Assembly: GCA_030063045.1 (NCBI GenBank)
Contig: JAQSEB010000041.1
Span: 2,659,501 to 2,723,500 of the forward strand
Reading direction: 5' to 3'
DNA from: Pratylenchus scribneri
Lineage: Eukaryota; Nematoda; Chromadorea; Rhabditida; Pratylenchidae
Length of the DNA stretch: 64,000 nt
Part shown: in pieces, positions 12,101 through 23,554 of the stretch
How positions within the stretch are numbered: the first letter of the stretch is position 1
How the letters are laid out: every line of letters starts with the position of its first letter
Made by a program: the position numbers and the translations under genes
Notes under the pieces: generated by a model
What the model was told of the DNA's origin: nothing
The model's database searches: none
The model's input: the letters and a program-made list of their open reading frames with translations, nothing else

Positions 12101-13765
12101 ATTGATACTAAAAAATTATTAAAATTTGTTCATATTATTAAAAAGTATAAATGATACCAAATTGGGCTGTTTCCTTCATTTTTCACACCAATTTTTCAAT
12201 TTTCACCAAATTTGATTAAATTATTTACCAATATTTTACAGATTTGCCCTCCCAAGACCAGCCAGTTGGTGAAGTTAGTGTGCAAGTGGATTTATTCAAT
12301 CATCCACACACTGGAGAGCAAAAAATTGCCGTCAAAGGCAAATTCAATTTTTCAATATAAACCCATTCCATCCTTCAAATTTTACAGTAATTGCTGCCAA
12401 TGATTTACGATGGCAAATCTCTGGCTCAGGCACATTCAAGCCATTTGTGGAAGTTCATTTGGTTGGACCTCACTTGGCGGATAAAAAACGTAAAATGGCC
12501 ACAAAATCACAAAGTAATACATGGACACCAAAATTCAATGAAAATATGCATTTGTACGTTCATTTTAGGGATACTCAATCCAAAATAAAATTTAATTTTT
12601 CAGTTTCATTGGGAACGAAGGCGAGCCTGAACACTATGAATTAATGTTCCAAGTCAAGGATTATTGTTTTGCACGCGAAGACCGAATTGTGGGCGTTGGA
12701 GTACTTCAATTGGCCCAAGTGCTGGAACAAGGTGAGTCAAAACAATAAAATAAAATCGGTGCTAATTCTTTTCCCAATTTCAAATTAAATTTTATATAAG
12801 AATTAATAAAATCTAAATTCCATAAAATTTAAATCGGAAAATTAATTATCAAAAAATTTAGTTTTGTTATGATTCTTAATAAATTTAAATTCCTAATTAT
12901 TCATTTTCAATCCTCTTTATTCATTAATTCAAATCTCCGGAAAATATAAATCTAACAGGATGAAACACATTCTAACCGGAAAACACAATTCTTTCCGGAA
13001 TGAAACACAAATGTTTCCGGAAAAAACTAATCTTTCCAGAATGAAACACAAATGTTTCCGGAAAAAACTAATCTTTCCGGAATGAAACACAAATGTTTCC
13101 GGAAAAAACTAATCTTTCCGGAATGAAACACAAATGTTTCCGGAAAAAACTAATCTTTCCGGAATGAAACACAAATGTTTCCGGAAAAAACTAATCTTTC
13201 CGGAATGAAACACAAATGTTTCCGGAAAAACAATCTAACCAGAATTAAACACATTTTCTGAAAATATAAATCTAACTGGATGAACACAAATCTCTTTCTA
13301 AATTCATCTTTTATAGTAGATTAATTAGTATCCAAAATTCATTTCTCATTTAAATTGATGACCGCATCATATATTAACCAATCACTCTTTATTTCCCCCC
13401 ATAATTTTGCCATTCTTCAGCCAATTAATTAATCCACTTAATTCCCTTTCACAGGTTCCTATGCTTGTTGGGTTCAATTGGGCCGTCGATTGCACATTGA
13501 CGAAACTGGCCTGATCCTTTTGCGAATCCTTAGCCAAAGGCAAAATGATGAAATTGCCAAGGAATTTGTGCGCTTAAAGACCGAATGCCGGGTCAGTTTG
13601 GGAAGGGGGATGGATATTTCAAAATTAATAATTTAATAAATAAAAATCAAAAATTTCCATTTTTGGGGCTTCATCAACAATTAATTAAATTTAATTCATT
13701 TTCAGTATGAAACGGAAATGCAAGGGTTGGCCAATTCTGCATCCTCTCAACAAATTGGCCGATGA
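129..13765 (+). CDS. unc-13: UNC-13 (Munc13) synaptic vesicle priming protein, 5' end outside window
   Basis: UNC-13 primes synaptic vesicles for fusion by opening syntaxin, and is activated by diacylglycerol and Ca2+. I traced 28 exons in frame (129-194, 299-443, 887-961, 1008-1165, 1571-1640, 1690-1831, 1918-2087, 2444-2571, 2618-2776, 2919-3032, 3281-3394, 5092-5181, 5228-5296, 7047-7139, 7192-7261, 8317-8382, 8436-8476, 8523-8608, 9500-9554, 9740-10038, 10481-10808, 11300-11563, 11615-11759, 12242-12337, 12388-12553, 12604-12731, 13455-13591, 13706-13765), giving 1177 residues. In order: a C1 zinc domain ([20 protein letters not shown], then [12 protein letters not shown]), a C2 domain ([26 protein letters not shown]), the MUN domain ([33 protein letters not shown]) and a C-terminal C2 ([19 protein letters not shown]). 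The N-terminal part of long UNC-13 isoforms is missing because the window begins here. The Met at 132 could also start a short isoform. The intron at 12338 has a GC donor. AATAAA follows at 14008. Confidence 0.97.
1307..1448. repeat. Small inverted-repeat element (MITE-like) in unc-13 intron
   Basis: The ends are imperfect inverted repeats (GGGTAAGACAGAG on the left; the right end read in reverse is GAGTAGGACAGAG, 11 of 13 matching). Each end is flanked by TA, as in Tc1/mariner-type MITEs. The interior carries AACCGAAAACC and ACATTTTTCAA stretches that recur in two other introns of the same gene. The class is inferred from structure only. Confidence 0.5.
2268..2418. repeat. AACCG-rich repeat copy 2 in unc-13 intron
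   Basis: The segment is bounded by AAAATCGGTTTT and AAAACCGATTTT, which are inverted copies of each other. It contains ACATTTTTCAAAAACCGAAA, shared with the elements near 1307-1448 and 5765-5880. It looks like a decayed copy of one small repeat. Confidence 0.45.
3395..7046 (+). other. Long unc-13 introns flanking two short MUN exons
   Basis: Two introns (3395-5091 and 5297-7046) surround the exons at 5092-5181 and 5228-5296. The first contains a pyrimidine-rich stretch at about 3640-4150 with long open frames that resemble no protein I know. I see no independent gene. A decayed AACCG-type repeat sits at about 5765-5880. Confidence 0.6.
7419..8034 (+). repeat. 40-bp TTCCGG minisatellite array, locus 1 (unc-13 intron)
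   Basis: The repeat is an almost perfect 40-bp tandem. Each unit contains TTTCATTCCGGAAAGATTTG followed by TGTTTTCCGG and TTAGATTG. Roughly 13-14 units are present, with less regular units at both edges. It lies in the intron between exons 7192-7261 and 8317-8382. Because 40 is not a multiple of 3, the array opens long frames encoding a shuffled repetitive peptide; these are artefacts. The same unit recurs at 12.9-13.3 kb and 58.8-59.7 kb. Confidence 0.95.
8765..9499 (+). other. unc-13 intron 8609-9499, no gene seen
   Basis: The stretch is pyrimidine-rich with open frames on both strands. None has recognisable homology or splice logic independent of unc-13. I treat it as plain intron. Confidence 0.6.
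10100..10402. repeat. MITE-like element copy 1 in unc-13 intron
   Basis: Near the ends are ACCCAACTTTG on the left and CAAGTTGGGGTATC on the right, roughly inverted. The interior contains TATCAAATTAAAGAG. A second copy with the same landmarks lies at about 11848-12166. The exact borders are uncertain. Confidence 0.45.
11848..12166. repeat. MITE-like element copy 2 in unc-13 intron
   Basis: The element begins near GGGTATACTCAACTTG and ends near GATACCAAATTGGG, which are approximate inverted ends. It carries TATCAAATTAAAGAG inside, and near its right end GCTCTTTAATTGATA, the rough inverse. It resembles the copy at about 10100-10402. Confidence 0.45.
12933..13295 (-). repeat. TTCCGG minisatellite array, locus 2 (unc-13 intron, inverted)
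   Basis: The core is a 41-bp tandem (AATCTTTCCGGAATGAAACA, then CAAATGTTTCCGGAAAAAACT). Edge units match the 40-bp consensus of locus 1 in reverse complement. It sits in the intron 12732-13454, so unc-13 pre-mRNA carries this repeat in both orientations about 5 kb apart. Confidence 0.93.
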
Positions 13766-14659
13766 TTCAATTAATTTAAACAAAAAAGTGGAGAATATGC
13801 CGATGACCGTCCCCCGTGCCGAACTGTGATTATCCTATCCTCTTCCATTTATTATGCCCAGCCATTCATGTGCCTTTCCCTCATATTTTCAATTTAAATT
13901 TATCCCAAATTTGTTTTCCAAATCATAAAATACGATTCTCTCAATCTCAATCCCACATCCATCCATTTTTAATGCATTGGGTCTTTTTTATATTCAAATT
14001 TATTATTAATAAAATATTTTTAAAATATGAATAAATTTATTGGTATTAGAATCAATCAAAGTCGAGTTTCGAGTTGGGCTGGCTAATTTGGAAATGGAAT
14101 TAATTCAATTGGGAATAAATTGGTGCCAGCATTGAAGAGGGTGGATGATCGATTTTAGAAGGGAATGAATGAGACATATTAGAAGGGAACAAATGTATCG
14201 GCATTGGCCAAATTGTAATTAATAGAACCACATTGGCCAAAACAGTGAAATGATGGCTGATAGATATGCCCTTTGGAAATTAAAATTATTTCAATTCAAT
14301 GAATTATTTTCCAATAATTCTAATTTAATTTCCACACATAGTACAACAATTAATTTATTGCGAATGCCAAATGGAGGGTTCTGATTTCTGACGACCAATA
14401 ATAACAACATTTCCCAGCAGAAATCAAGAGGGAGGAGGCCTTTTGGCATACCGTATACTCAATTCCCTCCCCACTCATTTCCCCTTCTTCCCTCAAGCAA
14501 AATCAAATTGTTATCAAAAAGAGAATGTTAAAAAAGTTTACTGTCAATTAATTATTGTAAAATGGAGTTTTAACATTTAAAATCCCATATCCTTTCATTT
14601 TTTATTTGTTGCATCATTTTATTTAAAAATATGAATAAATTTGTTGATTTTTGCATAAA
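13766..14659. other. Intergenic gap between unc-13 and the rhotekin-like gene (tail to tail)
   Basis: The two genes converge here. AATAAA motifs occur at 14008 and just after, suitable for the unc-13 transcript. I see no gene or RNA in the rest of the gap. Confidence 0.7.
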
Positions 14660-17600
14660 TCAAAGTCGAGTGCATGCTTGACTGGTCCTCGCAAAATGCC
14701 AAGTTTCGGAACGGCCAATTTGGGCCCTGAAAAAGAAAAATGGAATTTTAACATTTTTTGGATAAAAAGGGATTGCCTTGCCCATCGGCCAGCAGAAGGT
14801 GGCGATTGGCCTCCACCAAAGTCAAGATTAAAATTGAATGTCCTTTGAGGAGGAGGTGGGAATGCAATTTGTTGGCCAATAACATTTTCCACCCGTTTAA
14901 TGGTCATTGGCGGTGGGCTGCCTGGTAGTGATGCCATTTTCGGCGGGTTTTGTTGTTGTTTGAAATGGTGACGGGGCGAATTGACGGCATTGCCTATGGC
15001 GGCATCATTTTTTGTCGATTTCCCTTCATCCGGGTCAATTCGAAGGGAAAGAACGAATGGCGTCTGTTTTGCTTCATTTTCAGGGTTTTCCCTCATATTT
15101 ATGGCCTAAATTGAATAAATTTGTTGGTGTCCAAATTTCTGTACTCACCTTTTCCACTTTTTGTTGATGTATTCGATTTGCATTGCTGCTTGGCGAAATT
15201 TGGGTTATTTCAATGGATGACAATGGCCTTTGGGATTGGGATGCAATGTTCGACGGCGGAGTCTATTGGGATGAATTTTTATAATATTTTTGAATTTATG
15301 ATTTATGCGTTCTGGTATAATAAAAGAGGGAAAAAATATCAGTAAAATGTGGCCAAAAATTTTGAAAAAGACCACAAAACTGTTCGAATTTATAGAGTAG
15401 TGGGGATTAACATTCTCGAAATATTAATTCCGTATTTCACTTTCTGCTGCTATTTCCAACCCTCTAATTTCATTTGCTTTATTAGAATAGATAAATAAAA
15501 ACAAAATTACTATCCGAAATTTTCAAAAGACTAATTGGTCTCCTCTTAAAATGAATCTACTCATCAATCAGAATTATCCCATTGAATTTTCAATTTCAAT
15601 TTGATTTGCCAAAAAAGCCCATATCCTATATCCATATATTCGGAACCAACCGCCGATTTTGGCATTGAAGTAGGAATTTTTGCTTGTTGGAATATTTGTT
15701 GGGCATTTGGCCTCTCCTTTGCAGCCGGTCCATGGCCCAATGACCATGAAATATGCCTCTCTGCTGAATTTGTTTTTACCTCTCTATTCGCCTTTTGTTG
15801 GGTCAATCTCCGGAGAAGGCCACTTTGATGAGGGGAATTTTGGGAGGATGATGGCAATGTTGGAATGTTGGCCTCCTTCAATTGGAAATTATTACAATTT
15901 TAGGGCAATAAATTGGCCAAAATTGCCTGCGCATCGACCAATGTTGTGCGGGATGGACCAGCGGGGGCCAACCGCCTTTTTCCATTGGCTTCCTCATTCT
16001 CGATTGGTCGAATATCGCCTAAAGACAAAATGGGAGGAGGGATTCATGCTTAATTAATTAATAATGGGGAAAGAAATTGATAAAATTTAAATATTTAATA
16101 ATAAATTGGTCAATGAAAATAATAAAAAAAACACCCAAATCTCACCATTTCTGACAATTACTGAGGCAGAAGAACAAGCCCTGGGTCGAATTTCTCCATC
16201 ATCAGCCATTTTAGTATTCATATTTTTCCCACTTTCGGTCATTGTTGCCATTTTTCGATTTTCTAAATTTTTTGTTTTCCAATTTCTCCCTTTTTTAACT
16301 TTTTACCATCATTTTGGGTAAAATGTTGAAATGGTGGTGGACCAGTGCCCGGCAATTCGCCCAAAGCAGCCGCATGCGGATTCCTTTGATTTAATGCAAA
16401 TTCAGCCCAAACTTCTGGAATAAAATGGAAAAATATTGAATTGGATCTAATGAAAAATGAATGAAAATTTTCAAATATTATTGAATAGAACAAAATCAGC
16501 ATTTAATAAATTGAATTTCTAATATTCCTTCTTAATAAATTTTCAAATCCTCTCTATTAGTCCAAATCTGAGGTTGTTTGGGGTGAGAGCTGGACTTAGG
16601 CCCTTATGCAGGCCTTCACCGAGGGTCCAGGCCTCAATGGCCCAAAGAATGAGGATATGGATTAAAGGGAAAATTGGACTTGAAATTATTGGCGAGAAAA
16701 TATTAATAATAAAATGAAAACCAAAAAGAAGAATTGGAGAGGAAAATGGATACGGATTGGGGCAATATTTGATTGATAGGGTGACGGAGAGATTAGGCAA
16801 AAGTGGTGGTACAGTAGGAAAATAGGATAAGCCCTTAAGCATTATTGGCATTGACTCTGACTCTATCCCCTAAAATTACCTGTATCAATTTTCTGCAATT
16901 TTATTGCATTTCTCCACCCAATCAGTGCCCTTTGTGTTGGGCAAATGCAAAGGAGTTGGCCAATTGTCCCATTATAATTTGATGTTCCATTCACATTCTC
17001 ATCGAGAATCAGCCGAAAAGCAGTTGGGAATGCGGTCGCCTCCAAAAGGGTATTCTTCAAAAATACAAAAATAGAATGGAAAAAGCCATTGGCAACCTGG
17101 CCAATTTGAATGGAAATTAGAGGAGGCATTCTGGTGGTGGCCAAATTGGCCAAAATATTCAAATGGTCATTTGCACCGGTGGTTGGCCTTTTTGATGTTT
17201 CCCAACAACGGAGTTGGCCGCCTTGAAGGGTGCAAAACAAATGTTGATGCAGAATTCCTGCGTTGATTTGGAATTTGCTTATATTTCGAATTGTGGTGGC
17301 AAAAATACCCGCATCCGAGAGGAAAATGTCCATCGAGCCTTGAGCCAACGGTGAAATGAGGGAAGATGGTTGGACCTGAAAACGATGATGAACAAAGGAA
17401 TTGGCGAGAAAATGACCAAAATTTGTGCACAAATATTTCCATAAATTGGCAACAATTGACTCTTTTGCAGGCCAGCTGGTGCCGGAAGTCGTTCCAGCGA
17501 ATAACTGTGCGTCTTCCCACTCAATGTGGCATTCCGAAGACGGAATCGGGCAATCTATGAACAAGAAAAAGGAGGAAATTGAAAGACATTCAAATTGAGG

Positions 17601-19030
17601 AAATTTGTCAATCACTTATGCCTATCTTTTCAAAATAAAATTTATTTAAAAATGTGATTGAATTTTGTCTAATAATTTCTTAATAAGACCCATTTTTCTT
17701 CTTCTAATCATCCAAAATTGAGATTTAACTTCCAAATAAAGATGTGAACTAACCCCAATTGGGCACATTCCATTGAGGGATAATGGAGGCAGCACCGGTT
17801 GATCAGTTCGGGCAAAATGTTCATTAAAGGTGGCTGGTGAAAAGGTAGCAGAGGATAAAGGAGGATTACTGAAATTAATGAATTCATCAATGATATGGGA
17901 TATAGTCAATTTTTCGTCAACTTTACTTTAAAAGAAAATGATTTTGCCTTAAACTTAATTGGCTACAAAATTGTGTTCTTCATTTATTTTTTAATAAACT
18001 AAATTTCAATGTGAAAAAAGTTTAAAATGACTGGGCAAAAACTAACTTTTGAGGCCCGTTGCCAACAGAACGCAGACGCCTTTCTTCGCGCAGGCCCACC
18101 CGTCGCAATTCTTCCAAAAAACTCCGATTTGGGGCTCCACCCGCATCATTTTCTTCGCCACCTTCGCCCAATACCATTGTCGTTTCTGCCTTTTGTTCCT
18201 CCAAATATTTTTTCCATGAATGGCCAATCGATCGGCCAAGGGAACGTGAAATTGTTTGGACCATGGAGCCGGCACTGGCACCGGCACTTTTGTCACTACG
18301 CAGACAAAAAACACTCAACTATGGGAAAGGTGAATTTTGCCTCAAATTCAATCCCACCTCAATGCAAAAATCCGGCTGTTGATTGGCAAAGAGGAATTCA
18401 TCGGGAAAATCCACGTCCGTGTATGTTCGATTGATTCCCTCAATCACCTTGGAAAATTGTTGCGCTCCGCCTTGGCTGCTTCGAATGGCCAATTGGACGC
18501 TGAATTCACGCCAATCTAAGGACAATTTTGGAGGGGACAATTTATGATGAAAATGGCACATTATTTTACCCTTTTTAGTGCCAAAATATTCCTCAATGGG
18601 CCAGGCTAATGGCAAACTCAAATTTCGGATGAGAATGGATGCATGGCTGTGGCCTAACTGCAAAAAATGAAAACTTTAATGTCAAATGTTTTGATGATTG
18701 GATCCTCTGGGCATTTTTGAGTATTTTACATCACAAAAGAATCTTTTCTCATAGTGAAGCCTTAAAAAGTTTCCCAAAATTTGAGAAGAATTAAATGGAA
18801 ATAAATTAAACTTGAATCCCCAGCTATTTTGTTTTATTCAAAAATAATCCATTGGAATTGTGACCAAAAAAGGGAAAAAGCAATTGAGTAGAAACCTGGC
18901 TGCTCACGAATGAACATTTTCTGTCCAAATTTGTACTGCTTCCGGAAGGTGGCCTCCCTTTTTTGTTGGGCAATGGCGGAAGAAGTTCGTTGGGATTTGC
19001 TGCCGTATTCGAACGCCGAAATTTTAACAT
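14660..19030 (-). CDS. Rhotekin-like Rho effector with PH domain
   Basis: Rhotekin is an effector of Rho GTPases and a relative of anillin. Assembled minus-strand exons match it in order: a leader with a proline-rich stretch (19030-18896), then ILIRNLSLPLAWPIEEYFG (18657-18570), WREFSVQLAIR and NRTYTDVDFPDEFLFA (from 18515), SRSLGRSIG (about 18275-18040), LPPLSLNGMCPIG (near 17760), LPIYGNICAQIL (17.5 kb), and a PH domain (HLFCTLQGGQLRCWE, ending IGWRNAI; about 17400-16880). A serine/proline-rich tail follows (16.4-14.7 kb). I find no N-terminal HR1 (Rho-binding) helix upstream within 1.3 kb, so the protein may lack it or the first exon may be missed. A GC donor is likely near 18330 and 14775. 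The last two exons and the stop are uncertain. An intronic repeat lies at 16.55-16.86 kb. Confidence 0.8.
16553..16856 (+). repeat. 300-bp intronic element, copy A
   Basis: This is one of five copies sharing GGGCAATATTTGATTGATAG followed by GGTACAGTAGGA, then a terminal GCCCTTA and GGCATTG. It lies in an intron of the rhotekin-like gene, antisense to it. I see no clear terminal inverted repeat. Confidence 0.8.
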
Positions 19031-20381
19031 TGAAGCAAAATAATGAGGGAAATTTGGCTGAATTCAAATTGGAATATTCCCAACAAATTGAGGGAAGGAC
19101 AATTAAATGTGCCCATAAAAGGGGTGGTGGATATTCAAAGGGATAGGATAATTTAGTGGACTGCAATTTTCGGAGCACCAATTTGGGGAAGGGGAGGTTT
19201 AGTGCGCCAAAATGGGACCCATCCAAAAAAAAGGAAAATACGGACACATAAAAATGTGGGCGACCAAATAAATTGGCTCCATAATCGGTCATTTGAAGGA
19301 TTGGGAACGAAACCACAAATAGTGAATTACTATTATATTAAAAAGGAAAAATATTTACACCAATTCAAAAATTATTCCGGCCAAAAGGTTTATATTTTGC
19401 TCATCAATGTTGGAGAAGGTGGGAAAAATGAATCATCGAGGCGGAAAAACAACAAATTTGCTGCTGGCCATTGGCCTTCTGGAAAAAATAATTCGCCACG
19501 TTAATGCATTCAAAATCAGTTATTATTAGTTGGCAGCCGGTGGTTGGGATTGGGAAATTGTGAAAGGGGGATGTGGGACTCGCGAAAAGTCCGTAAATAT
19601 TCCGCCCGCCCGATTCGATTCGATTCCCCCAATATTCATTCATAATTCCGTTGTGCTTCTGTCCCGTGGCCGACTGATGATGGGCAACCGCCAAATTGGA
19701 CCAAACGGAGAGAAAATGGGGCAAAAGAGGGGAATGGAAGCTGCTGATTTTGCCAATCCCCCTTGAAAATTATTCCGCGATGTCCTCTAAATTGGGACAG
19801 GGACAATGGTGGCTAAATGCGAAAACACAGAATTTGGCAGTGAAGAATGGGAATAAATTTGTTTTTTGAATAATTTACAATAAATTTGAGTAGCACAAAA
19901 TCCAATCGAACGAGAATAATTCAAAATGAAATAAAAGTTCGACGGGAATGTGTCAACCAAACCAAAATTGGAAAAAAGGAGTCAATTGAGGTGAAAGTTA
20001 AATTGGTTATCAAATCAATGTGAATCGATGATTCCATCCATTCTCGACCAATTCAGCTGATAAGGAGAGGCAAATATTGGTTGGGTTGAGGCGGAAATGG
20101 GGGATTGGAATTTGTGGAGGTGGCCACCATATTTGCGGTGTATTCTAAAATTGGCAACCCTTTTTGGGAATATTCCATTCAATTTTTCATTAAAGATATT
20201 TTTATCAGCCTGATCCACTTGTCAATGGTGGTCATTTTCGGTTAAAATTATTGTAATTGTAAATTATATTTGTGAATTGAGGAAATAATTTATTGTTCGT
20301 ATATTTTAAAAATAGATTAATATAAATAGAATTGCAAAATAATAAATGAAATTGAGGTAATTTCGAAAGGGACCATCATTT
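19031..20381. other. Gap between rhotekin-like gene and GPCR
   Basis: The gap contains scattered open frames on both strands (for example 19404-19724 minus and 19202-19504 plus). None resembles a known protein. It should hold the rhotekin-like promoter and any missed first exon, and the 3' untranslated region of the receptor gene. Confidence 0.55.
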
Positions 20382-22879
20382 TCAATGTTTGGCCGATGCG
20401 GTTCGAAAAATTTGGCCACCGCCCACGAGCCTATCCAGCTGAAAAACGATAAAATATTTTGCCAATTCTTCAAATTGTTTTTCGCCCACCTTTTTCGTTA
20501 AATCCGACCATCCATTGGATGAAAAACATTCCGATCGGCTGTTGGGCACATCCAAAATATTGTTATAATGGCCATTCTGGCACATCAATTCCTCATTTGG
20601 CTGATTTGATTGTTTTCCATCGGGTCGATCCGGCACCAAAAGTAGGAAAGAGCCTGGCCGATTTTGGCGATGGAATTGGCGCTGATTATTCGACGCTTCA
20701 TTGTCCGTTCCATCATGGAAATGGCCAATGGAGGAAATGGAAGAGGCAAATAGTTGGGAACAACGCGGCGATTTCCTCCAATTCATCATCCAACTTCGAG
20801 TTTGGCCACCACTGGCCGTTGTTGTCCCACCTAAGGCGCCCTTTTTGTCATCACCATCGCCGCTCATAATTCTGCAATATTCCAAATTAAGAAACGGAAA
20901 AATGGATGTTTTCAACCCAAAATCATATAACAAATTTTATTTTACCGGCTGATGATGGGCAAATGGCTTCGAAATTGTTGGCGAACTTCTGGAATTCGCA
21001 ATGAATAAATGAGTGGATTTAGCAAGGATTTGGCCAGAAGAAAACTGAGTTGGACACAACTCAGGCCGAACAAAAGACGAAATGATCCGCCCTTGAGGAA
21101 TGTGCAATCGGCACAGGTTAAGGCGAATAGAATGCTGGAAAATGGGGAAGGAATGGTTGTTTATTATTGACTTTAATTGATCACCTAGCTGGTGCCCATC
21201 CAAACAGGAAACTGATGCAAATCAAAAGGGTTGTGCCGAGTGTCCTTCGTTCCCTGCATCGTTTCCTTTCTGCGCATCGTCCACTTTTGGTCAACGATGA
21301 GGCATTCAATGAGCCCAATTTGTTATTTTGGCTATGCAACAAATGAATCTAAAGTAGGAAAAGATTTATTAGAATAAATTTTGCGAATTCCAATGTTATC
21401 TGAAATTTAAGCCACAATTCCAATTATTTTTAATTCCTTATGAAATTTCCATTTGGTTTATCCCATCCATTATTTATTAGCAAAACTGACCAATCGAATG
21501 TAGCAAATGGAAATGGCCAAAAAGAGGGCAAAAAGAAGGCCAGAAATGGCCCATCGAAATTGTCGCTCATAATAAAAATCGACACGTTCACAATGCCAAA
21601 GGCCTTGGCCCGGACGGATTAGGGCCAGCAGGAAGAGAAGGGCCGGTGGCGAACACCAAGCAAAAAGACAACAAACAGTGGCAATTTGTCGTAAAACCAT
21701 TTTGTCCTGATGGGGCCGGACAATGCCAACGCAATGATGCAAGGAAATTAGCAAAAGATGCAATGCAGCCGTCAACAATGCTCCCGTGCGGAACATCTTT
21801 AGAGAGGAAATATTAAATTAAATTAAATTTGGGTCAAATTATCAATGTGTTATGGCTATAAATGATTTCTGCTTAAATCATCTTCCCGCCCATTTTGTCA
21901 TAAAATTATTTGGACTAATCAATTTTTTAATGCCAGCATTGCCTATAAGGGCCTTTCTTATTTGTCCTACTGTACCCCATTTTCCGCCTACTCCATCCCC
22001 TCACCCTATCAATCAAATATTGCCCCAATCTGCCTTTTTTAAAAAAAGCCACCTTTTCGCTTTTCCCTCTCTTTTATGGCTTTTTACCCTTCACATTATT
22101 ATCACATTTTCCCGTACAATTAATAAAAAATAAAAGTCCGAGCACCCATTACTTATCCCATAGGTAATTAGGCATCCGACGAAGGTAAGTAGCGAAGAAC
22201 CCATTCTGAGCTTTCGCTCTAAATAACATTAGTCATAGATTAGGCCTAATAAATCAATCAATAAATTATTTTGGTTTTGATCACCTCCAAACTAAGTGCC
22301 AAACATGCACTGGGCCTTGTGTGCCAAACTGTGGGCAAATAACTGTTCAACAACAATGATAATCCCATCACCGTGCTGGACCTGCGAAATTAGGGAAATA
22401 GGAATAGATTTATTTTGAATTAAAATGAAGGGATTATATTCATCCATTTCTCCTTTATAAAAAATGGCCACAAATAGCAATAAAATGGACCAACCAAATA
22501 TCGGACGAAGTTAGGCTCATCAACAGGGTCACGGTGGCATTCCTCACTCGAGATGCCCGGAGGGCCCAAATGACAAGGCAATTGGCGAAAATGGCAAGCA
22601 ATGAAAGAAGTAGGAAGGCGGGCACAACCAATTGGTACATCTTCAAAATATATAGAGAGAATTATAATTGAACATTTTTCTATTTATGTTCGAGAATATG
22701 GCCATTTTAATTGGTGACAAATTTCTTGTCTTTTAATAATAACAAACTTTCTTTGAGTATTAACAATAATGGAACAAATTTTTTGCCTTTTTTTTTAGTT
22801 TAGAATTTACCTGTGCCCTATAATTGGCCTCATTGGATGCGGTCTCATTTGAAATGCTCACATTTTGTACAGTTGACAT
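20382..22879 (-). CDS. Rhodopsin-family G-protein-coupled receptor, orphan
   Basis: Seven exons join in frame (22879-22811, 22640-22495, 22381-22285, 21796-21491, 21348-21185, 21134-20946, 20871-20382), giving 486 residues. The N-terminus carries glycosylation sites (NVSISNETASNE). TM1 is YQLVVPAFLLLSLLAIFANC. The TM2 region reads VTLLMSLTSSDIW and continues into the next exon. The TM3 end has LHHCVGIVRP in place of the usual DRY. TM4-TM5 run WCSPPALLFLLALI to SGLLFALFLAISICYI. TM6 is TLLICISFLFGWAPA. TM7 ends with the conserved NPLIYSLRIPEVR (NPxxY). A 160-residue cytoplasmic tail follows. The ligand is unknown. The missing DRY Arg-Tyr context is unusual but found in some nematode receptors. 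Intron 21797-22284 holds a repeat copy. Confidence 0.88.
21930..22245 (-). repeat. 300-bp intronic element, copy B
   Basis: This is a reverse-complement copy of the element at 16.55 kb. It has TCCTACTGTACCCC, CTATCAATCAAATATTGCCC and a distal ATTAGTCATAGATTAGGC. It occupies most of the GPCR intron 21797-22284, in the same sense as the gene. Confidence 0.85.
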
Positions 22880-23523
22880 TTTTAATAATAATCGGAGACA
22901 AAGAGAATTCCCTTAAAAATGAAGAATTCAAATTAGCTTTTTTTGCCCTGAAGGAGAAATCAAAAGAAGTGAATTCACAATTGCTAGGATAATTCATAAA
23001 AATGCATACTTTACACTGACAAATTGGTTTAAATAAAGTGGATTGGCCATCATTTAAAGGGAATTTGATTTTTGAATTTTGCAATTTGACATTTAAGGGT
23101 GAATTAAATTTGCGTGGGGATTAACAAAGATTTCGAGAAATTTTGGCCACATTTTGGATGATTTTATTCTGACAAATTATTCCTTTTACCAATGTCTCGC
23201 AGCATTTGAGAGGATTCGAAAAAGTTAAAAAATTTTAGTAGGATTTCCTTATTACTAAAATCCATAATCTACTATATGATGCCACTTTTTGGGCTTTTGC
23301 CATTTTTGCATTGTTTTTCGTGGTTACAAAAACCCCTTTTTTGCCTCCTTTCTTCAGTCTCACAATAACCAAAAAAAGTGACTATTTTTGGTTGGTTAAA
23401 TGAAGGGACAAAATGCATTTGAAGGGAAAATGGCAGCCGAAGGGAATTCTTTGGACTAAAAAAAGTTGGCGGCTGGCAATACAAAAAATATTATATAAAT
23501 AAACAAATTCAATTTGGCACATG

Positions 23524-23554
<31 letters not shown>

